A stretch of 64,000 bases of DNA from Methanoculleus frigidifontis (GTDB lineage Archaea > Halobacteriota > Methanomicrobia > Methanomicrobiales > Methanoculleaceae), in NCBI RefSeq assembly GCF_030464345.1, contig NZ_VCYH01000001.1, positions 124,001 to 188,000 of the forward strand. Reading direction: 5' to 3'. The position numbers and the translations under genes were made by a program. Shown one piece after another: positions 16,964 to 24,563 of the stretch (its first letter is position 1; the number at the start of each line of letters is the position of its first letter). Below the pieces are notes generated by a model. It was not told where the DNA came from. It ran no database searches and saw only the letters and a list, made by a program, of their open reading frames with translations.

Positions 16964-18142
16964 ATGAGTACCATGGACGAAACCATTGGCAGCAACCCTG
17001 GCAGTGAGCACGATATGCTCGCTCTCCAGATCCAGGATCTCAAGGCGCAGATCCTGGATCTGAAACTCAAGAGCGAGCTGGCGGAGAAGGAGCTCGCCCA
17101 GCTTCGCAAAGAAAACAGCCAGCTGAAGCGTGTGCCTCTGTTTGTTGCCGTTGTGGTCGATGTACTGGAAAAAGGTGAAGTATATCTCCGGCAGCAGGGC
17201 AACAATCAGGAATACGTCACGGCGGTGAACGAAAAACTGCACCGCACACTCAAACCGGGCATGAAGGTTGCAGTCAACAACACCCTCTCCATCGTCAAGA
17301 TCATCGGGAACATCTTTGACTCCCGCATCCGGGTGATGGAGCTTGAAGAGCAGCCGGACGTTACGTTCGAGAACGTCGGCGGCCTTGGGGAAGAGATCGA
17401 GGAGGTTCGCGAGGCGGTCGAGTATCCGCTGACGAAACCTGAGATCTACGAGCGGATCGGTGTCGAGCCCCCGAAGGGCATCCTCCTTCACGGTCCGCCG
17501 GGCACCGGCAAGACGCTGATCGCGAAAGCGGTCGCCCACAACTCAAACGCTCGCTTCATCAGGATGTCGGGCAGCGAGCTCGTGCACAAATACATCGGTG
17601 AAGGAGCACAGCTCGTCCGCGAGCTCTTCATCCTGGCACGGGAACGGGCTCCCTCCATCGTCTTCATCGACGAGATCGATGCCATCGGCAGCATGCGGAC
17701 GCACGACGGCACGAGCGGCAGTGCCGAGGTGCAGCGGACGCTGATGCAGCTCCTGGCCGAGATGGATGGGTTCGGCAATCGCGGCAACGTGCGGATTATG
17801 GCTGCGACCAACCGGATCGACATGCTGGATCCGGCGCTGCTGCGGCCGGGACGGTTCGACCGGATCATCAGTGTGCCGCTTCCGGACGAGGGGTCACGGC
17901 GTGAGATCCTGAAGATCCACACGGCAAAACTGACCTTAAGCGACGTCGACCTCGAGGCGATCGTCGGCCTGACCGGTGGCGCAACCGGTGCCGAGCTGCA
18001 GGCCATCGCCCGCGAAGCCGGTATGATGGCGGTTCGCCGCGATGCGGAGGCAGTGGAGCAGTCCGACTTCCTTGCTGCGATCAAGAAAGTGCGGCGCGAG
18101 GAGCGGCAGACATTCACCCCGGATACCCGGATGTATCTCTGA
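16964..18142 (+). CDS. pan: Proteasome-activating nucleotidase (paralogue 1, HbYX tail)
   Basis: This 392-residue AAA+ unfoldase feeds substrates to the archaeal 20S proteasome. Residues of about 20-55 form a coiled coil that captures unfolded or tagged proteins, followed by an OB-like segment. The ATPase core has Walker A GPPGTGKT, Walker [12 protein letters not shown] and an arginine-finger region LLRPGRFDR. The last three residues are Met-Tyr-Leu, a canonical HbYX motif that docks into the proteasome alpha ring and opens the gate. The next gene starts one base after the stop, so the two are probably translated together. A second PAN lies convergent about 850 bases away. Confidence 0.93.
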   Translation: MSTMDETIGSNPGSEHDMLALQIQDLKAQILDLKLKSELAEKELAQLRKENSQLKRVPLFVAVVVDVLEKGEVYLRQQGNNQEYVTAVNEKLHRTLKPGMKVAVNNTLSIVKIIGNIFDSRIRVMELEEQPDVTFENVGGLGEEIEEVREAVEYPLTKPEIYERIGVEPPKGILLHGPPGTGKTLIAKAVAHNSNARFIRMSGSELVHKYIGEGAQLVRELFILARERAPSIVFIDEIDAIGSMRTHDGTSGSAEVQRTLMQLLAEMDGFGNRGNVRIMAATNRIDMLDPALLRPGRFDRIISVPLPDEGSRREILKIHTAKLTLSDVDLEAIVGLTGGATGAELQAIAREAGMMAVRRDAEAVEQSDFLAAIKKVRREERQTFTPDTRMYL

Positions 18143-18143
18143 T

Positions 18144-18596
18144 ATGGATGTGCTGTTGATCCAGGCGGAGGGGGTCGATCTCTACACGACTCTTGTAAAA
18201 TCAGAGACGAGCCGGGGAATACTCCGGTTCTACCACCCCACCCGCCTGGACTACGGTGTGCTTATCAGGACTGCGTCCCTCGGAAGCAGCCTCTCTCTTA
18301 TTTCCGAGATCCGATGGTATATCCGCCGGTACGTCGAGGAGGTGCTCTTTTTGATGCCAGAAGGGACATACTGTTCGCTCGATCTGGTGCAGCAGGTGTA
18401 CAAGCGGAACATCCGGCTCCGGGCGCCGTGGCAGCACCGCAGCCTCTACGCCATCAGGGACGGTCGCCTCGTCCAGTCGCTGCCGATTGCGCCGGGCAAA
18501 GAACGGAGCGATTATGCCGAACTCCTCGAGGGCATGGACGACGTGCTCGAGGTCTGGTGTACCGACCCCGAGGCTGAAGACCGAGCGACTCTTTGA
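18144..18596 (+). CDS. Unknown 150-residue protein coupled to PAN
   Basis: I do not recognise this gene. It encodes 150 residues without a signal peptide or transmembrane helix. Its features are an N-terminal strand-rich part (MDVLLIQAEGVDLYTTLV), a central region with MPEGTYCSLDLVQQVYKRN, and a C-terminal acidic helix. The codon pattern looks like that of its neighbours. The ATG at 18144 lies one base after the PAN stop, so translation is probably coupled. That makes a role with PAN, such as an adaptor or cofactor, a reasonable guess but no more. The start at 18144 excludes a 34-codon extension inside pan. Confidence 0.7.
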   Translation: MDVLLIQAEGVDLYTTLVKSETSRGILRFYHPTRLDYGVLIRTASLGSSLSLISEIRWYIRRYVEEVLFLMPEGTYCSLDLVQQVYKRNIRLRAPWQHRSLYAIRDGRLVQSLPIAPGKERSDYAELLEGMDDVLEVWCTDPEAEDRATL

Positions 18597-18694
18597 TCCC
18601 GGCATTCCTGGGGTTTTTCGTGTAGGGAACTTGGCTTCTGCTCTTTGCCCTATTCTCGACCGACATTCTGTGCAAGATCTCTACGATTCCGGAA

Positions 18695-18795
18695 AACCCG
18701 GCCGTGGGGAGAATCGCCATGGGGGTGAGGCCAGAGGAGGGGGCCGGCCCCCCTCCCCTGAAACCCCTCCCCCGGTGCGATAGCCCACGAAGGAC
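18695..18795 (+). repeat. Short derivative of the dispersed intergenic repeat
   Basis: This copy begins with GGCCGTGGGGAGAATCGCCATG and passes through a GGGGGCCGGCCCCC palindrome. It ends with CCCTCCCCCGGTGCGATAGCCC. The first block matches the start of the long copies and the last block matches the end of the copy at 54056 (CCCTCCCCCGATGCGATAGCC). The interior of about 400 bases is missing. The rest of the 400-base gap between the two convergent genes has no feature I can support. Confidence 0.55.
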
Positions 18796-18995
18796 ACTGC
18801 TCCGGGGTTTGTATGCCGTGTTGCTTCTCTGGAATCTGTTCTCCGAAATTCCGAAGCATGGAATGTACCTTCTGGGGAATGCACCCGGATATGGTTGCCG
18901 TCTCGGCCAGCCGCCCCTTCGGGAAACCTCGGGCAAAAAATCTCTCAGTCGTCTCTCTGAGCGGAAATTTAAAAGAAAAAAGATAGTTTCGTATC

Positions 18996-20234
18996 TCAGG
19001 CAAACATCGCACCGAACGAGGTGTGGATGTGGTGTTTGTCGAAGTCCAGCGAGAGCTTGTCGATCGCTTTGAGGAAGTCCTCCTTCGTCACCGTATCGTG
19101 TTCGCTCCGGATTGCAAACATTCCTGCCTCCATACAGATTGCCCGGAGATCCGCACCGTTCTTCCCCTCGGTCAGGCGCGCCACCTCGGAAAGATCGACG
19201 TTCTCGTCGAGGGTCATGGTTTTGGTATGGATCTTCATGATCGAGAGCCTGCCATGGAAGTCGGGGAGCGGGATCTCGATCATCCGGTCGAACCGGCCCG
19301 GCCGGAGGAGGGCGCGGTCAAGGATGTCAATCCGGTTGGTGGCGCCGATGATCTTGACGTCGCCCCGGTTCTCGAAGCCGTCCATCTCGGCCAGGAGTTG
19401 CATCAGCGTCCGCTGCACCTCGCGATCACCCGAGGTTGTCGAATCGTTCCGGTGCGCTCCGATGGCGTCGATCTCGTCAATGAAGATGATCGACGGCGCC
19501 TTCTGTTTGGCGAGGTCGAAGAGCTCGCGAACGAGCCGTGCGCCCTCACCGATATACTTCTGCACCAGTTCGGAGCCGACGACCCGGAGGAAGTAGGCGT
19601 TCGTCTTGTTTGCGACTGCGCGTGCAAGCAGCGTCTTGCCGGTGCCGGGCGGGCCGTAGAGAAGGACGCCCTTCGGCGGCGCGATCCCGATCCTGTCGAA
19701 GAGCTCGGGGCGCGTCAGCGGGAGTTCGACCGCTTCCTGGATCTCCACGATCTGCTGGTCGAGACCGCCGATATTCTCGTAGGTCTCGTCCGGAGACTCC
19801 ACCAGTTCCATGCCGTAGACCTGCGAGTCGTAACTCGTGGGAAGGACGTCGACGATGGCAAGGGACTGCTGGTTTAAGGTGCACCGTACGCCCGGCTTGA
19901 GGAGATCCGGGTCAATGAGCTGGGATGTCCGGACAAGGAACCGCGGGCCTGCGCTGCTCCGCACAATCACCCGGTTACTATCCACGACGTCCGTAACCGT
20001 GCCGATGACGAGAGGCGGGCTCCGGAGCTGCTCGATCTCGCTCTTGAGTTTCCGGAGTTCCCTCTCGTACCGGATCTTCTGGGTCTCGATATAGCGTTTC
20101 TCCGATTCCATCTGTCGGAACTGTTCGCGCAGCTCCAGGTTTCGATTTTCGAGGTTGGTTATCCGTTCAAGCAGATACTGGTAGAGATCTTCACCGGTAT
20201 CCTTGTCTGGTGCTTGCCGAGCTATATCTCCCAT
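18996..20234 (-). CDS. Proteasome-activating nucleotidase paralogue 2 (non-canonical tail)
   Basis: This 412-residue AAA+ protein has the same order as PAN: a longer N-terminal coiled coil (about residues 15-70), an OB segment, Walker A GPPGTGKT, Walker [12 protein letters not shown] and LLRPGRFDR. The C-terminus ends in Met-Phe-Ala, so the tyrosine of the HbYX motif is replaced by phenylalanine. PAN paralogues can form alternative or mixed hexamers, and a weak docking tail could reduce proteasome binding or favour another partner. It is divergent from the MBF1 gene, with an AT-rich promoter patch around 20247-20260 shared between them. Confidence 0.9.
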   Translation of the reverse strand: MGDIARQAPDKDTGEDLYQYLLERITNLENRNLELREQFRQMESEKRYIETQKIRYERELRKLKSEIEQLRSPPLVIGTVTDVVDSNRVIVRSSAGPRFLVRTSQLIDPDLLKPGVRCTLNQQSLAIVDVLPTSYDSQVYGMELVESPDETYENIGGLDQQIVEIQEAVELPLTRPELFDRIGIAPPKGVLLYGPPGTGKTLLARAVANKTNAYFLRVVGSELVQKYIGEGARLVRELFDLAKQKAPSIIFIDEIDAIGAHRNDSTTSGDREVQRTLMQLLAEMDGFENRGDVKIIGATNRIDILDRALLRPGRFDRMIEIPLPDFHGRLSIMKIHTKTMTLDENVDLSEVARLTEGKNGADLRAICMEAGMFAIRSEHDTVTKEDFLKAIDKLSLDFDKHHIHTSFGAMFA

Positions 20235-20291
20235 AGGTCTCCTCGATTAATTATATAGGGTAAAATGGATATAAAGTTCTTTGCGAGAATC

Positions 20292-20789
20292 ATGCAATGT
20301 GAATTATGCGGCGCTCCTATCCATGGACCGTCAAAGACGGTGCAGATCGAAGGTGCAGAACTCTGTGTATGCGTCAGATGTGCAAAATACGGAACCGAAG
20401 TCCAGCAGTCACGGCGCGGGGGAGCCCCTGTGTATCGAGCAGGAAAGCCAGTTGCTTCTACGCCGCAGCCCCGGAGAAGACCGCGGGATGTCTTCGACCT
20501 GATTGAGGGCGAGATAGTCGACGATTACAGCACCCGCATCAGAACAGCCCGGGAAATGAAGGGCTGGTCGACGCAGGATCTTGCGCACGAGATAAAAGAG
20601 CGTGAGGTTCTGATCAAGAAGATCGAGAAGGGCGATCTCATTCCGGAGGATGCCGTCCGGAAGAAGATCGAGCGGGCGCTTGAGATCAAACTTGTAGATT
20701 CTTCGGTCGACGAGGCCGAATCCCGTAGTAGCGGCAGGGTGACGACGACCATCGGCGACGTCATTTCCTTTAAAAAGATCCGCAAGTAA
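20292..20789 (+). CDS. Archaeal multiprotein bridging factor 1 (MBF1)
   Basis: This 165-residue protein has an N-terminal zinc ribbon (CELC and CVRC pairs) and a basic linker. A Cro/C1-type helix-turn-helix of about residues 80-135 follows (TREMKGWSTQDLAHEI-like; KKIEKGDLIPEDAVRKKIE). This is the archaeal MBF1 layout. MBF1 is linked to transcription and to the small ribosomal subunit. I prefer the ATG at 20292 because archaeal MBF1 proteins start MQCELCG and a TATA-like TTAATTATATAG lies about 40 bases upstream. A longer in-frame start at 20265 would place the promoter almost on the start codon. Confidence 0.87.
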   Translation: MQCELCGAPIHGPSKTVQIEGAELCVCVRCAKYGTEVQQSRRGGAPVYRAGKPVASTPQPRRRPRDVFDLIEGEIVDDYSTRIRTAREMKGWSTQDLAHEIKEREVLIKKIEKGDLIPEDAVRKKIERALEIKLVDSSVDEAESRSSGRVTTTIGDVISFKKIRK

Positions 20790-20845
20790 CCGATACCGAG
20801 AGCGGTACGAGCGGATACGGGCAGGGGCGTCGCCCTGATCCGGTC

Positions 20846-20867
20846 GGGAGACGCGGCCGCGTCTCCC
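20846..20867. other. Perfect 22-base palindrome after the MBF1 gene
   Basis: GGGAGACGCGG is followed directly by its reverse complement CCGCGTCTCCC, with no loop. It lies 57 bases after the MBF1 stop and 31 bases before the aromatic-operon TATA box. A weaker stem CAGGGGC...GCCCTG precedes it at about 20822-20836. It could be a transcript end for MBF1 or a protein-binding site upstream of the aromatic operon. No T-tract follows. Confidence 0.5.
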
Positions 20868-20897
20868 GTCGCCGATCCTCCGGCTGCGGGGCTCAGG

Positions 20898-20908
20898 TTT
20901 TTATATCA
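20898..20908 (+). promoter_or_regulatory. TATA box of the aromatic amino acid operon
   Basis: TTTTTATATCA stands out in GC-rich surroundings. Its centre is about 25 bases from 20930, so transcription should begin close to ATG 20930 and GTG 20934. The transcript would then carry a leader of about 240 bases before the first enzyme gene at 21169. That is far longer than the near-leaderless transcripts predicted elsewhere in the window. Confidence 0.55.
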
Positions 20909-20933
20909 GAACCGCCTACGATACTAGCGATGC

Positions 20934-21116
20934 GTGGTGAATGTTTTTTCGCCGGTGAGGGCTTTTATCTCAACGAGTGACCTCTCCGTCCACCGTGCAG
21001 GTGTTATCGACCTATTTCTCACAATGACCTTCTCCGTTACCGGAGGGGCATTGCAGTACGCGTTTTTCCCCTATTTTAGCTTTAGCGCTTTTCGCGCTTA
21101 TTATCCCTGGCGCTGA
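20934..21116 (+). CDS. Candidate aromatic leader peptide of the shikimate operon
   Basis: This open frame of 60 codons lies between the operon's TATA box and its first enzyme. Its final 20 residues are QYAFFPYFSFSAFRAYYPWR, of which five are Phe, four Tyr and one Trp. The stop (21114-21116) lies 52 bases before the ATG of the first aldolase gene. Translation could begin at GTG 20934 (nearly leaderless) or at the in-frame ATG 21024, giving 30 residues. A different frame from ATG 20930 encodes a 16-residue peptide with three Phe and one Tyr and might compete. The residue composition is seen directly. A regulatory role by ribosome pausing is inferred from known leader-peptide attenuators. Alternatively, a chance open frame in an AT-rich patch is possible. 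Confidence 0.55.
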   Translation: MVNVFSPVRAFISTSDLSVHRAGVIDLFLTMTFSVTGGALQYAFFPYFSFSAFRAYYPWR

Positions 21117-21160
21117 TGCGTTCCGGAAAAATCGGAACTTTCGGCGGCCTTTGGGAGGAG
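21029..21160 (+). promoter_or_regulatory. Structured leader with alternative hairpins before the aromatic operon
   Basis: Several short stems are visible. They are CTCCG/CGGAG (21032-21036 with 21041-21045), AGCGC/GCGCT (21084-21088 with 21094-21098) and GTTCCG/CGGAAC (21120-21125 with 21133-21138). AGCGC at 21084 can instead pair with GCGCT at 21110-21114, so two pairings exclude each other across the aromatic codons. CTTCTCC at 21029-21035 is also complementary, with one G-U pair, to the GGAGGAG ribosome binding site at 21154-21160. This would allow control of translation as well as of transcription. These are hand pairings without computed energies. Confidence 0.4.
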
Positions 21161-21168
21161 TTGTGCTT

Positions 21169-21960
21169 ATGAGAGGAAAAGAAATTCGTATGGAACGTAT
21201 CATGGATCGGAATACCGGAAAGACCATCATCGTACCGATGGATCATGGTGCTACCCAGGGTCCGATCCCGGGACTGATTGACACAGGAAGGACTATCGAC
21301 CGCGTGGCGGAGGGTGGGGCGAATGCGGTGATCGGGCATATCGGGCTTGCCCTGCATGGCCATCGCGGACACGGGAGGGATGTCGGGCTCATCCTGCACC
21401 TCTCGGCAAGCACCGCGATCGGCCCGGACCCGAACGACAAGGTGCTGGTGAACACCGTCGCCAATGCCCTGAAGATGGGTGCCGACGGTGTCTCGGTGCA
21501 TATCAATGTCGGTGCGGATTCGGAGGCCCGGATGCTCGAAGACCTTGGCCGCATCGCCGTTGAGTGCATTGAATGGGGGATGCCGCTCCTCGCGATGATG
21601 TACCCGCGCGGCAGGAAGGTCGCAAGCGAAAACGGGCTTGAGGACGTCAAGCTCGCCGCCCGGGTAGCCGCGGAGCTCGGCGCCGACATCGTGAAGACTG
21701 TCTACACCGGTGACCCGGACTCGTTCCGCGAAGTGACGCAGGGGTGTCCGGTGCCGGTGGTCGTCGCCGGAGGGTCGAAGACCGACGATCTGGCCATCCT
21801 GGAACTGATTCAGGGGGCGATGGAAGGGGGTGCGGCAGGCATCTCCATCGGGAGGAACGCATTCCAGCACCCGAGGCCTGCAGACCTGATGCGTGCCGCC
21901 GCGCTGATCGTACACGGAGGGCGGTCCGCTGCAGAGGCGATCGAGACGATACGGGAGTGA
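21169..21960 (+). CDS. ADTH synthase / archaeal class I aldolase (copy 1)
   Basis: This 263-residue enzyme is of the family that includes 2-amino-3,7-dideoxy-D-threo-hept-6-ulosonate (ADTH) synthase and the related archaeal fructose-bisphosphate aldolase. Both families act in the archaeal route into 3-dehydroquinate. The expected catalytic residues are present: Asp in VPMDHG, Tyr in MMYPRG and the Schiff-base Lys in IVKTVYTGD. GGAGGAG about nine bases upstream supports the ATG at 21169, with TTG and GTG codons just before it less likely. It is followed after five bases by a second copy. One of the two may make the 6-deoxy-5-ketofructose phosphate precursor and the other ADTH, but the sequence alone does not decide. 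Confidence 0.85.
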   Translation: MRGKEIRMERIMDRNTGKTIIVPMDHGATQGPIPGLIDTGRTIDRVAEGGANAVIGHIGLALHGHRGHGRDVGLILHLSASTAIGPDPNDKVLVNTVANALKMGADGVSVHINVGADSEARMLEDLGRIAVECIEWGMPLLAMMYPRGRKVASENGLEDVKLAARVAAELGADIVKTVYTGDPDSFREVTQGCPVPVVVAGGSKTDDLAILELIQGAMEGGAAGISIGRNAFQHPRPADLMRAAALIVHGGRSAAEAIETIRE

Positions 21961-21965
21961 GAGAG

Positions 21966-22751
21966 ATGATTGGAAAAGAGATACGTCTGGAACGGATTAT
22001 GGATCGAAACACGGGGAGATCCGTGATAATCCCCATGGATCACGGGTTCACCCTCGGCCAGATCGAGGGGCTGCGGGATATGACCCGGATCGTCTCCGAT
22101 GTCAGTGAGGCGGGTGCGAACGCCATCGTCCTGCATAAAGGGATGGTGAAGGGCGGCCACCGGAAACACGGCAGGGATATCGGGCTCGTCGTCCACCTCT
22201 CGGCGAGCACGTCCTTAAACCCCGACCCGAACGACAAGGTGCTGGTCTGCACCGTCGAGGAGGCTGTCGCCCTCGGTGCGGATGCCGTCTCGATCCACAT
22301 CAACCTCGGGGCGCCGCATGAATCCAGCATGATCGAGTCGGCGGGGATGGTGGTGAAAGAGTGCAACCGGTGGGGAATGCCGCTGCTGATCATGATCTAC
22401 CCCCGCGGCGAGGGGATCGATCCGACCTCCCCGCAGGCGATCGGGCACTGCGTCCGGGTCGCCGAGGAGCTCGGCGCAGATATCATCAAGACAAACTACA
22501 CCGGCGACCCCGAGTCGTTCCGGCAGATCACGGATGCCTGTTCGGTTCCTGTCATGGTCGCAGGGGGCGAGAAGGGAGGAGACGTTGAGACGCTCTCCAC
22601 CATCCGGGAGGCGATCGGCGCAGGGGCTGCCGGTGTCTGCATGGGGAGAAACGCCTTCCAGCGGGAGAACGTGCGGCAGTTCGTCCGGGCGATCTGCCGG
22701 GTGGTGCACGACGGCGCCGACCCGGAGCGGGTGCTGGAGATGGAGTCATGA
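21966..22751 (+). CDS. ADTH synthase / archaeal class I aldolase (copy 2)
   Basis: This 261-residue paralogue of the preceding enzyme shares its start (GKEIRLERIMDRNTG) and keeps the catalytic Asp (IPMDHG), Tyr (MIYPRG) and Lys (IIKTNYTGD). It differs most around residues 35-65, near the substrate pocket (GFTLGQIEGL and VLHKGMVKGGHRKHG against GATQGPIPGL and IGHIGLALHGHRGHG). This could mean different substrates. The ATG at 21966 is preceded by GAGAG, and a 74-codon upstream extension lies inside copy 1 and is ignored. Its stop overlaps the start of the 3-dehydroquinate synthase gene. Confidence 0.86.
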   Translation: MIGKEIRLERIMDRNTGRSVIIPMDHGFTLGQIEGLRDMTRIVSDVSEAGANAIVLHKGMVKGGHRKHGRDIGLVVHLSASTSLNPDPNDKVLVCTVEEAVALGADAVSIHINLGAPHESSMIESAGMVVKECNRWGMPLLIMIYPRGEGIDPTSPQAIGHCVRVAEELGADIIKTNYTGDPESFRQITDACSVPVMVAGGEKGGDVETLSTIREAIGAGAAGVCMGRNAFQRENVRQFVRAICRVVHDGADPERVLEMES

Positions 22752-23734
22752 AGCGGTTCTGGGTAGATCTCCGGCCTTGGGAGAGCGATCTCGCGACGAC
22801 GGCAATCGAGAGCGGAGCGGACGCTCTGGTGGTCGAGGATGCCGGGCGGGTGCGCGAACTTGCACGGGTAACGACGATCGCGCCCGACGGCGATCTTATG
22901 CCCGGCGAAGACGTCTTTGAGGTGACGATCACCGATAAAGAGAGTGAGGACGAAGCGGTCCGCCTTGCCGGCAGGGGCTTTGTGATCGTCCGGACGCAGG
23001 ACTGGACGGTGATCCCGCTCGAGAACCTGGTCGCGCAGTCGGACCGGATCATCGCCGCCGTGAGAAACAGGGAGGAGGCGGCGGTGGCGCTGACCGTCCT
23101 TGAGCGGGGCGTCGCCGGAGTCCTGCTGACGACCGATGATCCGGCAGTCATCCGGGACGTGGCGTCCCTGGTATCCACCGGTCGCGGGAACGTTGCTCTC
23201 GTTCCCTTCACAGTCACCGGTATCCGGCCGGTGGGGATGGGTGACCGCGTCTGCGTCGATACCTGCTCCCTCCTTGCGGACGGACAGGGGATGCTCGTCG
23301 GCAACACCTCCTCGGCATTCCTGCTCGTGCACCCGGAGACGCTGGAGAACCCGTACGTGGCGCCGCGCCCGTTCCGGGTCAATGCCGGTGCAGTCCATGC
23401 CTACATCATGCTCCCGGATGGGAAGACGGCATACCTCGCAGACCTGAAGGTCGGCGATCGCGTCATGGTCGCGGAGAGCGCAGGCAAGGCGACCGACGCA
23501 ATCGTCGGCAGAGTGAAGATAGAGCGCCGCCCGCTCCTCCTTGTGGAGGCCGAGACCGGAGAAGGCCGCGCAACGCTCGTCCTGCAGAATGCCGAGACGA
23601 TCCGGCTCGTCGGCGAGGGCGGCGAGGCAGTATCGGTCGTCGATCTCCGAGAGGGCGACCGCATCCTCGGGTGCACCGCCGAAGGCGGCCGGCACTTCGG
23701 TATGCCTGTGCAGGAGACTATTCGTGAGAAGTAA
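22748..23734 (+). CDS. 3-dehydroquinate synthase type II
   Basis: This 328-residue enzyme is the archaeal 3-dehydroquinate synthase (AroB'), unrelated to bacterial AroB. It deaminates and cyclises ADTH to 3-dehydroquinate with NAD. The family features are the start KRFWVDLRPWE, the segment DTCSLLADGQGMLVGNTSSA and the C-terminal TIRLVGEGGEAVSVVDL region with repeated small-barrel elements. It begins four bases inside the end of the second aldolase gene (ATGA overlap), which supports co-translation of consecutive pathway steps. Confidence 0.9.
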   Translation: MKRFWVDLRPWESDLATTAIESGADALVVEDAGRVRELARVTTIAPDGDLMPGEDVFEVTITDKESEDEAVRLAGRGFVIVRTQDWTVIPLENLVAQSDRIIAAVRNREEAAVALTVLERGVAGVLLTTDDPAVIRDVASLVSTGRGNVALVPFTVTGIRPVGMGDRVCVDTCSLLADGQGMLVGNTSSAFLLVHPETLENPYVAPRPFRVNAGAVHAYIMLPDGKTAYLADLKVGDRVMVAESAGKATDAIVGRVKIERRPLLLVEAETGEGRATLVLQNAETIRLVGEGGEAVSVVDLREGDRILGCTAEGGRHFGMPVQETIREK

Positions 23735-23738
23735 ACCC

Positions 23739-24563
23739 ATGCAGGTCGGCATCATCGGCGGCACCGGGAAGATGGGCAGGTTCTTTGCAGACGTCTTCTC
23801 GTCCGCCGGATGGGACGTCAGCGTCTCGGGGCGGAAGACGGCCCTCACGAATCGCGACGTCGCGGAGCAGGCAGATGTCGTGATGGTCTCGGTTCCCATC
23901 AGGGAGACGGTCCGGGTCATCGCGGAGATCGCGGCGCACCTCTCGGAGCGGCAGATCCTCTGCGATCTCACCTCGCTGAAGGCAGAGCCCGTCCGCGCGA
24001 TGCTCACGTCGCCTGCCCGCGTCATCGGGCTGCACCCGATGTTCGGGCCGGGGGCTGAGTCGCTCCGCGGCCAGACGATCATCGTCACCCCGGCCCGGTG
24101 CGAGCCTGAGGATCTCACCCTCCTGCTCGACGTCTTCGAGCGGCAGGGAGCCTCAATCACCATCACCACCCCCGAAGAGCACGACCGGATGATGGCGGTC
24201 ATCCAGGGGCTGACCCACGTCTCCACCCTTGCCGCGGCGGAGACGATCCGGAGGGAAGAGGTGGACGTCGCAGAGTCGCTCACCTTTACGAGCCCGATCT
24301 ACCGCATCCAGATGGGGCTGATCGGACGGCTGCTTGCCCAGGACCCCGATCTCTACGGCGATATGCTCCGGATGAACCCGGCCGTTCCCGGCGTGCTCGC
24401 CGCATTCGAGGACGCCGTCCGCGATCTGCGCTCCGTGGTGGAGAGCGATGACCCTGCCCGGTTCCGCGAGTATTTCGCAAGAAACGCCCGGCACTACGAG
24501 ACCTACGGCAGCGACGCCACCCGCGAGACCGATGACCTGATACGCTGCGTGGTGAGCAGATGA
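23739..24563 (+). CDS. tyrA: Prephenate dehydrogenase
   Basis: This 274-residue enzyme oxidises prephenate to 4-hydroxyphenylpyruvate for tyrosine synthesis. The N-terminal Rossmann fold shows GIIGGTGKMGRFFADVF. Middle segments LHPMFGPGAE and the helical C-terminal domain are typical. No chorismate mutase domain is attached. The ATG at 23739 follows the previous stop by a few bases, and a longer upstream frame is a shadow of the 3-dehydroquinate synthase gene. It overlaps the start of pheA by four bases. Confidence 0.88.
   Translation: MQVGIIGGTGKMGRFFADVFSSAGWDVSVSGRKTALTNRDVAEQADVVMVSVPIRETVRVIAEIAAHLSERQILCDLTSLKAEPVRAMLTSPARVIGLHPMFGPGAESLRGQTIIVTPARCEPEDLTLLLDVFERQGASITITTPEEHDRMMAVIQGLTHVSTLAAAETIRREEVDVAESLTFTSPIYRIQMGLIGRLLAQDPDLYGDMLRMNPAVPGVLAAFEDAVRDLRSVVESDDPARFREYFARNARHYETYGSDATRETDDLIRCVVSR

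Noticed and set aside
22496-24283. A 595-codon minus-strand open frame
   Set aside because: It is antisense to 3-dehydroquinate synthase and tyrA, whose motifs are clear.
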